From Nymphaea colorata (lineage: Eukaryota; Streptophyta; Magnoliopsida; Nymphaeales; Nymphaeaceae): a stretch of DNA of 64,000 nucleotides. The translations under genes and the position numbers were made by a program. A model generated the notes under the pieces. It searched no databases, had not been told where the DNA came from, and saw only the letters and a program-made list of their open reading frames with translations. The stretch's first letter is position 1; every line of letters starts with the position of its first letter. The stretch lies in the NCBI RefSeq assembly GCF_008831285.2, contig NC_045147.1, positions 20,712,581 through 20,776,580 on the forward strand. Direction: 5' to 3'. This document shows positions 23,974 through 35,462 of this stretch, piece by piece.

Positions 23974-25890
23974 ATTCCAGACAAATTCAATAACCCAAAA
24001 GGACGTATATATTAGTTGTTTTTACTAGTGCTTTCTTGCTAGAAATTATGCTCTTGTTAAAAAAAAAAAGAAAAAAAAAAAACTTGGCAAACCAACTGTT
24101 TGTGGTTCTAAGGGCATAACTCAAAAGGCAAGCTTGGGTGCACGTGCAGCATTCGACCCCACAAAAGGTTATGTTTCTATACCAAAAAGAAGTGGATCTA
24201 TGCAAGTTGAAGCATATAGTTACCCTATCGCTGGTACTGATGCAGTCGTATAGACTTTGAAGTCAAAAAGAAGGGAGAGCTGAGGCTCTCCATTGGTGAG
24301 ATATCCTCCTCCTGACCCAAAAAATAAAAAAAAATGTATGTGAAAATATAAGGCCGTTGTTGCTTGCTTCTAAAACACACATACATAGAATTATTAACCT
24401 GAACATATTTACGTTCGATCGAGTTAAACCAAGTAAAAGCCCGCAAAAATAATAAGTGTGTCTAGGGATATTCCAGAAGTGGGTCGGAACATTCCCTCGC
24501 ACAAAACCACGACGGTCTGGGACGGGTTTAAGTCCGGACGACGCACTCTGCTCAAAATCTCACCCCTTTCACAGTTTCCTCTTCCTCAGGGCTAACCTGT
24601 TTGGCAGATACCACTTTACCTGCTTGTAGCCTTACTAGAAAATCAAAAGTGTGCATTTTCTCAAAGTTAAATTGTATATATACAATCTGATAGGTGCCTT
24701 ATCGATATGATTTTAAGAGTGATTTGATGAAAAACATGCATTAAATAGTCTTTTTTTTTTTTTACTTTAATCATATTTTTTTTAGTATTTGAAAAATAAA
24801 CAGCTCTTATAACATCATAATTTTGATAGTAGAAAGTCCAAAACAATTTGAATTAAAACATGATTTAGATTGAATTACTGTTTATGAAGACGTTAGAATG
24901 TTCACATTTTATGTACAATTTTTTTGACACAAAATTAAGATGCCTGATTTTTGTCATACCTCAGACTTCTGGTATCTACCAATTACTCGAGGTACTAATA
25001 CTTAAATATGATAATTTGTAAGGTCTGGTGGTGCAGGCAATTGCAGACACCAGCTCAAACAGCTTCCGCCACTGTATATAATATCTGATACTAAAAATAA
25101 GACATACAACTGTGTTTTTCTCTTCTTATTGAATTTAGATAATGAACATTTAATAAGAGAGATAAACCCGTAAATGGGTAACATCGAAATTATTGATTGC
25201 CAGAAAGTTTATTTTTTGTTTAGTCAATTTAAAAGAAGTTTAGATTTTCAGTTGAACCCACAGACGAAATTCCTGTGAAAAATCTATACATGCATTAAAC
25301 TTGGAGAAACCGTCCAAGATTTTTGTAACAATTATAAAATACTTCTCGCCTTCAAAACCGAGTTATCTAAGCAACCAAACTTGCCTGGAAGTGAAAGATC
25401 AATTTTGCCACCTGGTTTGCACACTTGAACGTCTTCACTCTTTCTCTCTTCCATGGGACATTGATTGTATTGTAATAGCTAGTGCTAACTTGAATATTTA
25501 TATAAAAGGGAAAAATTTTGGGTTGATGTGGGCAACTGCCCACCTCAGCATATATTGTCCACACCATTCCTCTACTGGTAGTGACTAGTGAGCCTCGAGG
25601 AGCTTAAGCAGGCTGATACGTAATGAATGTATCTTGAGAAAAGAGAGCAGGCATGGCAAAGGCACCTCGGCCGCCATGCAGCTCTCTTTTATTGCCACGT
25701 TGCTTGTTGAATTTATGTATTTATTATGAAACTCAATGATGTGGTTGAATTCTAACCTCAAATGATCCATTTTTCATCATGTGGTCTGGAATACCGTGAG
25801 CTGTGAATTTTCCTTTTCCTTTTTGAGTAAAGAACAATACGCTTTCGAATTCCATGGAAAAATCCCGTTTCAAGTAGATGATCCTGTATG

Positions 25891-25891
25891 T

Positions 25892-25934
<43 letters not shown>
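25891..25934. repeat. (CA)n(GA)n microsatellite
   Basis: ACACACAC followed by an uninterrupted run of GA dinucleotides. Confidence 0.9.
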
Positions 25935-25937
<3 letters not shown>

Positions 25938-26670
25938 TCTAGATGGGGTAAAATACAAGTTTTCACTCTGATCAAATTACAGAGTTAAACTTGTTTTGGA
26001 ATTACGGCTCCAGAAGAGTTCAAGGGTGTTCTTTGTTTGTTGTTTTCAAAGCAGCATCCTGTTCTGGAATAGCAGTATATCCCGTTTGGTGTATTGTCCC
26101 AAGGTGAAGTCACGTGGAATTACAGGCATTTATACAACTTTGATCTCAAAAGAAATTCTCCTCTCCCATGCCATGTTGGGATAACGGTGTTTGTTTTCTC
26201 TGTAACATGAACGGATCCCAGTAAAAAAAAAATGGCCATGGCAGAGGTCTAGAGGTATACCCAACTGCGTCTCTGTACAGTCTAATTTTCTAACCTTTGT
26301 TCTTTTGTTCTTAGCTCTAAAAACAACCCTTTTAACCATGTGATCACAGCTTTCATGAATCTAATTCTTTCCATCATGCGTATATCGCAAAACGCCACTT
26401 CAGCCCATCAGACTTCCACTCTTTTTATGCATTCATCCGATCCCACTCTTTTCACTCCGTTCATCTCTTTCTCTCTCTCAACACACACCCACCTTTTCTG
26501 GGTTACGCATGGTACTCGAAATTTTTTGAGATCGGGGGATTCTGATTCCCGCTCGTCTCCTTCCTTTTCCTCCTCGAGTACAATTCCTTCTTCATCTTCT
26601 GTGGCTTCAGAAACGATCAGACAGCTCAATCTTTATTCTCTCTCTGAGAGAGGGGAATCTCTCGCCTTGT

Positions 26671-26678
26671 TATAAATA
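26671..26678 (+). promoter_or_regulatory. TATA box of the RADIALIS-like gene
   Basis: TATAAATA lies 106 bp upstream of the start codon at 26784, leaving room for a 5' UTR of about 75 bp. Confidence 0.6.
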
Positions 26679-26783
26679 CCCATTATGACCGAAGACTTCT
26701 CTCACTGCATCACAGCCACCTTCGGTTACTGAAGTCCCCCTCGTTTCCCTCCCTCCTGTGATTATCTTCACCCTCCCTCTTTA

Positions 26784-27265
26784 ATGGCCTCCCGTTCAGC
26801 TGCCTCTTCCTGGACTCCGAAGCAGAACAAATCGTTCGAGAGGGCCTTGGCGGTGTATGACAAGGAAACTCCCGACCGCTGGAAGAACGTGGCTGCAATG
26901 GTAGGAGGCAAGACTGCGGAGGAAGTCAAGCGTCACTATGAGCTCCTCATGGAGGACCTTAGGTCCATTGAGTCGGGCCATGTGCCCTTCCCTAACTATA
27001 GGTCCTCCATCAAGGACACCAGGGGAAGGGCTACTGCTGGCTTGACAGATGAGGACTACAGGTGACAATTGCATTGATATATATGTGTGTTTATGTTTAG
27101 TCCTCTCTGTAGCTATCCTTTTTGAACTGATAATTGCGTGAGTTAGCGTATTCTTCTTTTTTACATGATCACTTCACATTTTTCATGGATGCCCAAATTG
27201 TTATTTAGTCTTTTCCTCTGTTCCTCTGCAGGCTGCTGATGCATTTGAAGTTGCAGCGTCAATGA
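26784..27265 (+). CDS. RADIALIS-like SANT/MYB protein
   Basis: Two exons, 26784-27061 and 27232-27265, give 103 residues, the usual size of RADIALIS-like (RL/RSM) proteins. A single SANT/MYB-like repeat occupies about residues 9-60: [20 protein letters not shown], then [20 protein letters not shown] and [16 protein letters not shown]. The W at 10 and W at 34 are two of the spaced tryptophans of a MYB repeat. The downstream block VPFPNY is the conserved RAD-family tail, and the intron near the C-terminus ([15 protein letters not shown]) is at the position typical of the family. These small proteins lack an activation domain and, as known for Antirrhinum RAD, act by sequestering larger MYB partners. 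Which paralogue this is cannot be told. Confidence 0.93.
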
Positions 27266-30200
27266 GCTGTTGATAACAGGGAAGATGGCCTTAGCTTTTG
27301 TTCAGTACCATATGGGTATCTGTATATGGCCTTCTTCCTCGCTGCCTAGTGTGCTTTAGTTTATGTGGTGTGGATTGTGCTTGAATATATCATAGAAGGG
27401 GAGTTTCTTCTTCCATGTTCTATGAGTACTTATATAACATGAAGGCACATGAAACTTCAAAGTATATTATAAAGATAATACTATAAAAGAAATCTGCTCA
27501 TGGATGCCTAGGAAGCTTTTCGGCATTCATTATTATATGTATAATCTGTGGGTTCTACACTTGATCGTCTGTTGGCTAACACCTCTCTACGTCTCTCTCT
27601 ATCTCTTACACATGCACAAACACGCGTCGCCAAATTCTGCAATTTAATTCTCACCGCCACACAAGCAGCGTGAAGTGTTTCCTTATGTGGTTAATTACCT
27701 TCTTTTCGCGATTGAAGCGTCCATCTCGAATGGACACGGTAGCACTCTCTTCTCTGTTTGTTACTTTGCTGCTTTCTTTCGCTGTTTCTGTTGATCCACC
27801 GCCCAGAGGGCATTGCGGCTCCAGGTGGGCACTCCGCTGCGAACTGGATAAGGCGCTGCATCAATCAATCTTGATCATTGACAAGACATTACATGTGACT
27901 TAAAATTGTGTACAGAAACATCGTTTCTTTCCACTTCCCTCTCTCCCTCTCTTTTAACGTATATGTATATATTTCTCAACTGCTACGGTCTTAACATCTA
28001 TCTATGACTTCTTTTTTCTTTGCTTAGTGTACTATTTTTTTGTTCTTACCGAACTTTAATATATTAATATCTGAACCATGGAAGATGGGACTGTAGAATA
28101 GGCAATCTTGCTTAACTGCATACTGCTCTGATCTCAACCTTGAGTAGTGAAGATCCATTGACAGGAAAAAAAGATACTGAAGAATTAGCGAGTCGTAATT
28201 CGTCAACGGAAAAAAGATGAGAATGGGAATGAAGAATGAATTACGATCTCATATTAGACTAAAATTTAATATGGTTCATCAATTAGAAGTTAATGTGGTT
28301 CAAAAAAAGCTCCTAGCCCTTATTTTGTTTGACCTACACCCTTGTCAAATCCAAACTTCTGCCACAAAAATAGAGAACTTTAGTTTCTTAGTTGGATGAA
28401 GCTAACGCTAAAAAAAATGTCATTTTCTGTGAATCACACTATTAGACACAATTCACTTTTTGTGCGTGCTTCAATTTTATAATGGTATCCCACCTGCCTA
28501 CATGTGGCTCTAGTTTCAGTCAGCTAGCATTCATCGTCTTCCATGACTACAGAAAGTATCCAACTGGGTGTCTGAAAATGTGTAAAATTTTAGCCTCCGA
28601 AGTCTTTGGGGCATGGAAACATCCCAGGCCACTTAGTTTGTTCCCATGAGAGCCACAGAAAGTAGCCAGCTTTTAGTAGAATTCGAAAACAGATCTTATG
28701 ATACTCTGTAAAAGGCGGAATCTTGGAGAGAGAGAGAGAGAGAACTTTTCTTTCATGCCTGGCTCCTTGCCGCAATTGCGATCAAGTGTATATAGCCTGG
28801 TGGCTTGCTTTTTGTGGTTCCTCGGCAATATGGACAAGCTAGAACTTTCCATGACTCTGTTATATTCTTTGGTCCCACTTCTCTTTTCATGAATGGTACA
28901 TCCATATATATACATCGCACACACAGGGATTTCCTTGTGTTCTTTCTTATCAGCATCTCCTCTTTCAATCCTCAACATGCAAGATTTACCTGATTTTTGG
29001 AAGATTAAAAGATGCTACGTGCGAAACCTGTTAGTGTAAGTGGCTGAATCATGATATAATTTGCACCAACAATGATTCTGCTGCGACTGATTTCCTTTAC
29101 TCTTTCAGTTGATCACACCCCCATTGATAAGGTCGGCTTGGACCCAAGTTCACATTTTATTATAAAGCATATAATTGAATAATTTTCCCATTGATAATGG
29201 TTGTTCAGTTAGCAAGAATCTGTGTTCAAATAGTTGGAAAATTGTTACCCACGAGAAGAATTTCACAAATTTGTAAAAAATAAATGGCTGCAATTTTTTT
29301 GCATGTGAATAAATCATAATGTGGAAGAAGGAGATTGCCCAAGGCAATGCACAAAAGTTTGAATTTTGGATGCCGTAGCCGTTCAAAATGAACATCGATT
29401 ACACAAGCAAACATGATAAACCTAGGTCGGCGGAGCTTCACAGCAGGCAAACTTCTTTATGAATGGCCGAAGGAACCCGTTCAGAAATGATGGACTCAAG
29501 AAGCTCTACCATAGCCCAAGCTTTGCTATTGAATAAGCTAGAATTTGATTATTGAAATCTATCCTTAAATTTTGTCTTAAGAAAGCCAACTGTATCACTT
29601 CTTTGACATGTAAATCAATTATTAAATTATCTTAATCCAACATCATATTCTGTTCTTAAAATCAGCTAATGCTGTGACCCTTTATCTGGCTTTTTTCTAA
29701 TATTGTAGTAGTTGATTCAAAGATCGAGATACATGGATAAGGCACCAAAAATTACCATAAGAGAATCGATCTTATTGGTTGCCCTCGTCATCCATTGATT
29801 GGCTGATGATGATCTGTGTGTGAGGGTAAGTCTGATATATTCTTGCTATATTGACATACTCTGCCATTTTAAAGCAGAGTTTGGTGAAATCACATGGAAG
29901 TTCTTTGAAATCTAGAAGAGATAATATGTATGGCTGGCTGCCATAGTGCTCTGTATCAGTTCTAATTCAGCGCACAAAAAAATAAATTGATTGAGAAAGA
30001 GTGCGATATCAGTAATAAAACTACCTGATCGACGGTGATAATAAGAAGAATCGAGCAGCGGAGATTGGCCCAGGTGGCTCCTTAGATGTGATTCATGGGG
30101 CGGCACCAGCTGCAAGGCAATGTCTGAGCATGCTCAAATAATCGTTGCCAGAAGACCTGTTGTGAACGATGGATTAATGGACAAACTCCGGTGCTGTTAT

Positions 30201-30618
30201 TTTCTTTCCTTTCGATGGACAAGATCCGCTCTTCCCGCAGATTGTCCAATCCAACTAATTCTAGATAACTTGTTTTAACTATGCGAAATGATGACAAGAA
30301 GTTCAAAAGAATAGCAAGGATATATAGTTGTTTACAGTCAATCTTCATGCTCTGTAAGCCCCAAAGTCTCGACTGGCAAACAACAAAACTGAGCCAAAAG
30401 AAATAATAAAGCCAAACCAACGAAACACAGATGGATGGCAATAGTAAAAGCTGAATTCGAATTCATTCAACTGAACAAAATAAACAGAGAACACATATAA
30501 ACTCTGGGAGCTTGAGGTGAACTCCAACCCCAGAAATCACCCCCCCAAACAGAACATCACATGGCAAAAACAGAAATACTAGAAAAAAAAGCAGATGGCT
30601 CTTCTAAATCTTTGCACT
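27266..30618. other. Intergenic region between RADIALIS-like and KNOLLE-like genes
   Basis: The first few hundred bases are RADIALIS-like 3' UTR. A weak candidate secreted peptide is at 27730-27903 (see findings). The remainder to about 30500 is AT-rich with a short (GA)n at 28727-28742. The bases just below 30619 should be the 3' UTR of the syntaxin gene. No other gene is supported. Confidence 0.55.
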
Positions 30619-31539
30619 TCATGAGCTTTTCAGACTGCTCACGATTGGAATGACGATGACCAAGATCAAGATGAGTAGCAGGATGATCCCAATGCACATC
30701 CACTTCCTGCTGCTCCTCTGGTACTCCTTCGCCGCCTTCAGATTCTTGGTCCCGTCCTTGACGTAGTTCGACGCGTTCATAACATGATGCTCAATGTCAT
30801 CCATCTGCTCCCCTTGAGCTTCGACCATTACAGCCGTATCAAGGAACACCTGGTGCAGCTCCAGCAGGTTCTTCTCTATCTCCTTGGCCGCGTCGTGCCG
30901 GTCCTGTATCTCATACACCGTGGCTAGCACCTTCCCCCTCCCCTGTTCCTCAATTGCCTTCTGCAGGAACGTCTCGCTCTCTCCCGTTGAGATTATCTTC
31001 TCGATCACGTCCTCGTCCGCCTGCTCCCCTGTCGCCGTGAAGTACCTCCGAACCACAGTCTCCCGGTACTCGGCCATGATCTTCTGCCTAAGTTCCTGAA
31101 AGTCCATCATCAATTCTTTTAGCTTCTTCCTCAGCCCATTGGTGACCGATATCCGGGTTCGGTCGACCGGCGTCCCCTCCTTGTAGCCAGAGAGCCTCCT
31201 GTTGGCCAGGTTCTCACGGTCGAGATCTTCAAGCTTCGACCGGATGGTCCTCGCCTTCTTCAGCACCGCCGTAATATCAGAATTGATTCGGCTCCGCAAG
31301 GATTTGAGGGATTCTGGTTTGTGGGCAAGCTTGGTTTCGTCGTTAGCATCTTGTAAGCGGCCGAGAAGGCCATCGATCGCTTCCATCTCTTCCTTTATGA
31401 CGCCAACCTCTTCAAAGAAGCGGAGGAGGTTCTCGTCCTGGACGGCCATCTCCAGATCAGGGCCCGCTTCGAGGTCTTTCATGGCCTCCTTCTTCAGATC
31501 TACATAGCTAAGGAAAGATTTGGTCATCAAATCGTTCAT
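30619..31539 (-). CDS. SYP111: KNOLLE/SYP111-like Qa-SNARE syntaxin
   Basis: One uninterrupted exon of 306 residues. The start is the ATG giving MNDLMTKSFLSYVDLKKEA, which is the family start; codons upstream in frame carry no ATG. An N-terminal three-helix regulatory domain (about 30-165) is followed by the SNARE motif (about 208-270: EIQDRHDAAKEIEKNLLELH, AVMVEAQGEQMDDIEHHV), with the zero-layer glutamine at about Q242 in EAQGEQ. A C-terminal anchor follows (about 280-301, WMCIGIILLLILILVIVIP) with a short tail, so it is tail-anchored with its bulk in the cytosol. Similarity along the whole length, especially MTKSF, NGLRKKLKE and YFTATGE, points to KNOLLE, which fuses vesicles at the cell plate in cytokinesis; SYP112 is the alternative. 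Mitosis-specific boxes upstream support the KNOLLE call. Confidence 0.92.
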   Translation of the reverse strand: MNDLMTKSFLSYVDLKKEAMKDLEAGPDLEMAVQDENLLRFFEEVGVIKEEMEAIDGLLGRLQDANDETKLAHKPESLKSLRSRINSDITAVLKKARTIRSKLEDLDRENLANRRLSGYKEGTPVDRTRISVTNGLRKKLKELMMDFQELRQKIMAEYRETVVRRYFTATGEQADEDVIEKIISTGESETFLQKAIEEQGRGKVLATVYEIQDRHDAAKEIEKNLLELHQVFLDTAVMVEAQGEQMDDIEHHVMNASNYVKDGTKNLKAAKEYQRSSRKWMCIGIILLLILILVIVIPIVSSLKSS

Positions 31540-31716
31540 CTTTCCTTTTCTTGCTTTCACTTCCACCGATCTTGCCTGGTTGGTCAGTGACGATCGTCTT
31601 CTTGCTTCCTTTCTTTGTCTCGGAACAGGAGATAAGACACCACTCCCTGGAATTTGTTGCTCTGCAGAAGGGAGAAGGCCACCTATGGGGAACTATAGGG
31701 AAGGGAGTCGGGCTCT

Positions 31717-31900
31717 ACCAACGGTCACATTTTCGTGTAGCCGTTGGAGGGTTGGAGCCACCTGAGATTTTTCAAATTCGATCACCAAAATGACAAAAAC
31801 ATCCTTCTGAGACAACCGACGGAATTTTGCCTTTTGTGTGAGAATACGATTGTCATTTCTCTAGTAATAAGGGCGTCCGACTCCGCTACTAGCCGTTGGA
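31717..31900 (-). promoter_or_regulatory. Three MSA-type boxes upstream of the KNOLLE-like gene
   Basis: Two perfect mitosis-specific activator boxes, TCCAACGGCTA on the gene's strand, lie at 31738-31748 and 31890-31900. A third, near-perfect ACCAACGGTCA lies on the opposite strand at 31717-31727. The consensus is YCYAACGGYYA. They sit about 180-360 bp upstream of the start codon. In Arabidopsis, KNOLLE is activated in G2/M by three-repeat MYB factors through such boxes. Confidence 0.75.
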
Positions 31901-32691
31901 CGAGTAGACGAACCAGGGGCGCGCCGCGCTCGACGTAGCGGCAATCTGGATCCGTTGATCTGAACAACGGACGGTGTAGAGTGTCCTGTATTATCAAAAA
32001 GAAAATACTCCTAGAAATTGAATGGAGACTGCCGGCTTCTGCCGTCGTGCCATTTAGATGACGGCTTTTAGGATTCTCTGACGCTCTTTGTGCCGTGACA
32101 AAAAAAAAAAAAATCTTCGAATTATTTAAATCTGTCACAAATTCTATGGCCAAAATATTGCGTAGGGGAAAAGAAAATTAAGACTACAGGGGCTTTTGCT
32201 GTGTCTCGAAAATATTCTGAGATTTTCGTTTTTATGATATTTTTATAAATATGGAGACGATTTTCATTTTTTTTTCTTTCATTTTTCCATCTGCTAAAAG
32301 ATTATTTGTGTTGTCCATCTTTGTAAGATGGATGATTGTGAAAAAAAATTATAATTTTTTTTTTTATTTAATATCATATCTTCTTTTTCCCTTTATTTTT
32401 CTTTAAACTATCTATCTTGGAATCATCAATAGCGAAAATGAGTCCTTATGAGTCGAGCATTTAAGCTTATAGTAGGTACCAAGTGATGGATAGCACAACC
32501 AGTTGGGTTGAGTGGCGTGACGTAGACACTCTTCACTTCAGTTCTTCGCTTCCTTTCATGATTTCATCTTCTCTCTTGCGTGTTATATGCATGGGCAAAG
32601 TAACATTTAGGGCACTTTGAGCCACAAATTTATTGATTTTAGATATTGATGTTTTCAACAATTTGCTCCTTTGTATATTATAGTGCCCTTA

Positions 32692-32820
32692 AAGGGTTAT
32701 TTAGCAATGAGAATAATGTTATTGCATCGAAACAATGTTTTATAATATTTCATGAAATTATTCTATATTTTTTAAATAAAAAATCAAAACAAATTCATGA
32801 AACATTAACCGAATAACCCC
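32692..32820. mobile_element. Candidate MITE with GGTTATT(T/C)-type ends
   Basis: The left end reads GGGTTATTTAGCAATGAG and the right end, reverse-complemented, GGGGTTATTCGGTTAATG. TAA is found immediately outside both ends, as expected for a Tourist-like target duplication. The interior is AT-rich and non-coding. Confidence 0.5.
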
Positions 32821-33134
32821 TAAAAACGTAAAATTTCTTGAATTAGTGCCTCCCCGTCTGTAACTCCATTGAAGCTACTGACAATGACATCACCGTTTTA
32901 TAAACCTAAGTTTGTGATTGGATCCGGCCCGCTGCCACCATAACTGATTCAAGCATGGGCCGAGCCAAGGTATGGCCCGCATGGACTCTGGCCCCGCCTC
33001 AAAATTTTAAAAAAAAATCACTTGTTCAATATAAAAATTTTGAAAAATTAAATTTAGGCCGAGTTAAAATTTAGAAACTTTAATTAGGTAGTCCTCCTTG
33101 TGAAAAAAATTTGGCTTTGCCCCTAGATTCAAAC

Positions 33135-33259
33135 ACCAGCAAATAAAAATGGTGGAAGATATTTTCCATCCAAATCTCAACAACTGATGGATCTATACCA
33201 GCAAATAAGAATGGTGGAAGATATTTCCCATCTGAATCTCAACAACTGATGGATCTATC
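33135..33259. repeat. Tandem duplication, 62-bp unit
   Basis: Two head-to-tail copies each contain AGCAAATAA(A/G)AATGGTGGAAG and end in CAACTGATGGATCTAT. The copies differ at only a few positions. Confidence 0.85.
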
Positions 33260-34851
33260 CACAAGAGACGAGATAGGGAGGTAGAGAGAGCAGGTAGGTA
33301 GGTTTGAAAAAGATGTGAACGGTGGAACTAGGGAAATAAAAGACTTGCTGGTTTTCTCAAAAAGAAACCATGTCCAATTTTTTGTTATATAACAAAAACA
33401 TGCCTCAATAAAAATTTATTTCATTTAAATGGGCAGCAAGAAATTGAAACTTTAAGTTTGTGGTTGTTACATCTCTAAAAATTGGATGTTTCGGTAAGAT
33501 AATATTTTTAAAAAATATAAAAATGTTTTAATAATAAAAGGATAACAAACTTCCCCACATAGGTTTTTTAGTTTATTTATTTGACCTAGTTTTTGCTTAT
33601 AATTTTAACTGGAACCATTTTTTTTTCCAAATTCTTAGTAAAAGGTTATAAATTATAATCTAGTAGAGACTACAAGAGACTTTCCCTCTATAACGTCAAA
33701 AATGAAGTAAAAAAGCCTAACGTCTTACAAAAGGACAAAAATACCCTTATAGGGAACCACTTAACATGGAAATGAGCTTCATGAAACAAGGGCATGAAGT
33801 AAACTTCGGTAACTCGTTTTGTCTTCTTTATTTTAATAATTTGTAATCTGCCACTTAAAACTGTAAAATATATGATATAACAATGAAAAATAATATTGAA
33901 AATATCACAGCCAAGATCTTCTGTTTTCCAAGTAATCAAAGTTTACTTCAAGCTCTTAATCTACCCGTTTCTATAGAAGTTCTGGTTTCTATTAAAAAAA
34001 ACCACAAAATGTGGTTCGTTCTCTGACATTATTGGCAAATGATAAGCCTAAAATAAGAACTTCTTAAACTTATCTGCTTGGCTGTGGGTGCTGAGGGACG
34101 CGGATCATCTGAGCTCAACACTATTCCACCTTATGACTTTCAACGGTGATATCTTCTTAAGATGGCTTCGACGAGCATAGTTCAAAGGGTTGGGCTGGGA
34201 CTTGCTATGCGGCACGTCTCCAATGTAATCTGTGGCGTTTTATGCTTTTGTCACAAGTTGAAGCATGTGGATATCTCATCGCTTGATAATAATAAACTCC
34301 TGGTACAAAGAAGAAAAAGGGCTTGGGCTTTAGCTTGGTGGGTCGGATTAATCCTCCTGCTCACTCAATATGTTCTTAAAACATGATAGGTAAACGTCAA
34401 TTCACATTTACCTCGGCAAAATGAACTAATCAATATGTTACAATGACTCTAAAACTGCGTTGGAAACTTGATCTCATCATCAAAAGATTCAAAACCAGCT
34501 TTTTTTCAACTAGTTTTCATCCTGAATGTTTGGCTTTACATCTTTCAAATGAGCCATGTTAAATGGTTTCGATCGCCGGCGGTGAACCAACGTTTTCCAA
34601 ATGGATCTGGATGGGGCAGATGGAAGTGGTAGGGTCGGAAACCGGACGAGGGAGGGAAGGGGGGAGCCCATGGAATCCATATTGGCTTTCGGAGTTCCAC
34701 GTCGTCCGCATGCTATTGGCGTCCGGATAGACTCCCCCTCCACCTCTCATTGCGCGGCTGGAGGGAAGCCGGATAATGTTGGGTTGGTACTTCGGATAAC
34801 GAGTGTTTGTAAGAGTTTTTCGTGGTCTTTTCGCTTCATCGCCCCTTCTCT

Positions 34852-35462
34852 CTATATAGCCCTCACCGTAATTCGCCACATTTTATCCTCTCTCTCTCTC
34901 TGCTATGTCGCTCCTGTGAGTTCTGATCATATTAGTGGAGGAAAAATCCAATTCACTGCCATCTCCCCTAAAGAGACCAAATTCCAGGTTGGTCTTTGAT
35001 TATTTTCTGTTTCTTGCTTCTTTTGATATTATTCCCCTGATTTTGTTCTTTCTCCGAGGTGTGTTGTTCTATCATCCTTTGTTTGCTGCTTCTTCGTATA
35101 CCTTTGATTTTGGCAAGCTGTATTGAGAAAATCTTATTGAGAACAAGGCTCCATGATCTGAGACGTGAGCTACTCCGAGTTTGGTCCTTGAGAATTGAGA
35201 GGGCTAACATTCCAACAAAACAATAAAGACCCAATAGATTTCTAATCATGGTTCTTGTGGTTTACAAATTGTTGGCCTCTGCCCACCCAGAAGAAAGTTA
35301 TGTTTTGTCTTGTAACTTTGATGTTCAGTCTTATGAGATTAACAACTGCCGCTATTCTGTTGATTTCTGGTTGCCTGCTTCTAGAACTTTGGGTTTTCCC
35401 ACTGAAGTTCCATGTGTGGTGTTTGTGGGATTAATTGCTAACATGCCTTTTCTTTTGATTAG
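34852..35462 (+). promoter_or_regulatory. Promoter, 5' UTR exon and 5' UTR intron of the delta-like gene
   Basis: A TATA box (TATATAGCC near 34854) precedes a CT-rich leader. A tiny upstream reading frame, Met-Ser-Leu-Leu-stop, lies at 34905-34919. A donor in ATTCCAG|GTTGGT near 34988 and an acceptor GATTAG at 35462 would place an intron of about 470 bp wholly in the leader, with the acceptor abutting the start codon. Confidence 0.45.

Larger units (their letters stand above)
20492..26670. other. Intergenic region between PPAT and RADIALIS-like genes
   Basis: About 6 kb with no gene that I can support. The first few hundred bases are probably PPAT 3' UTR. It holds a MITE in a (TA)n tract at 22649-22832, an inverted-repeat element at 23854-23973, and (GA)n at 25901-25934. 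Remaining open frames are short, lack family motifs, and have no supporting splice context. Confidence 0.6.
31901..34850. other. Intergenic region between two divergent genes
   Basis: AT-rich spacer. It includes a likely MITE at 32692-32820 and a 62-bp tandem duplication at 33135-33259. A short plus-strand frame at 34162-34386 has no recognisable family. A TATA box (CTATATAG near 34852) precedes the delta-like gene. Confidence 0.55.

Noticed and set aside
31540-31566. Nine extra N-terminal codons for the KNOLLE-like syntaxin
   Set aside because: The codon there is GTG, not ATG, and the family begins at MNDLMTKSF.
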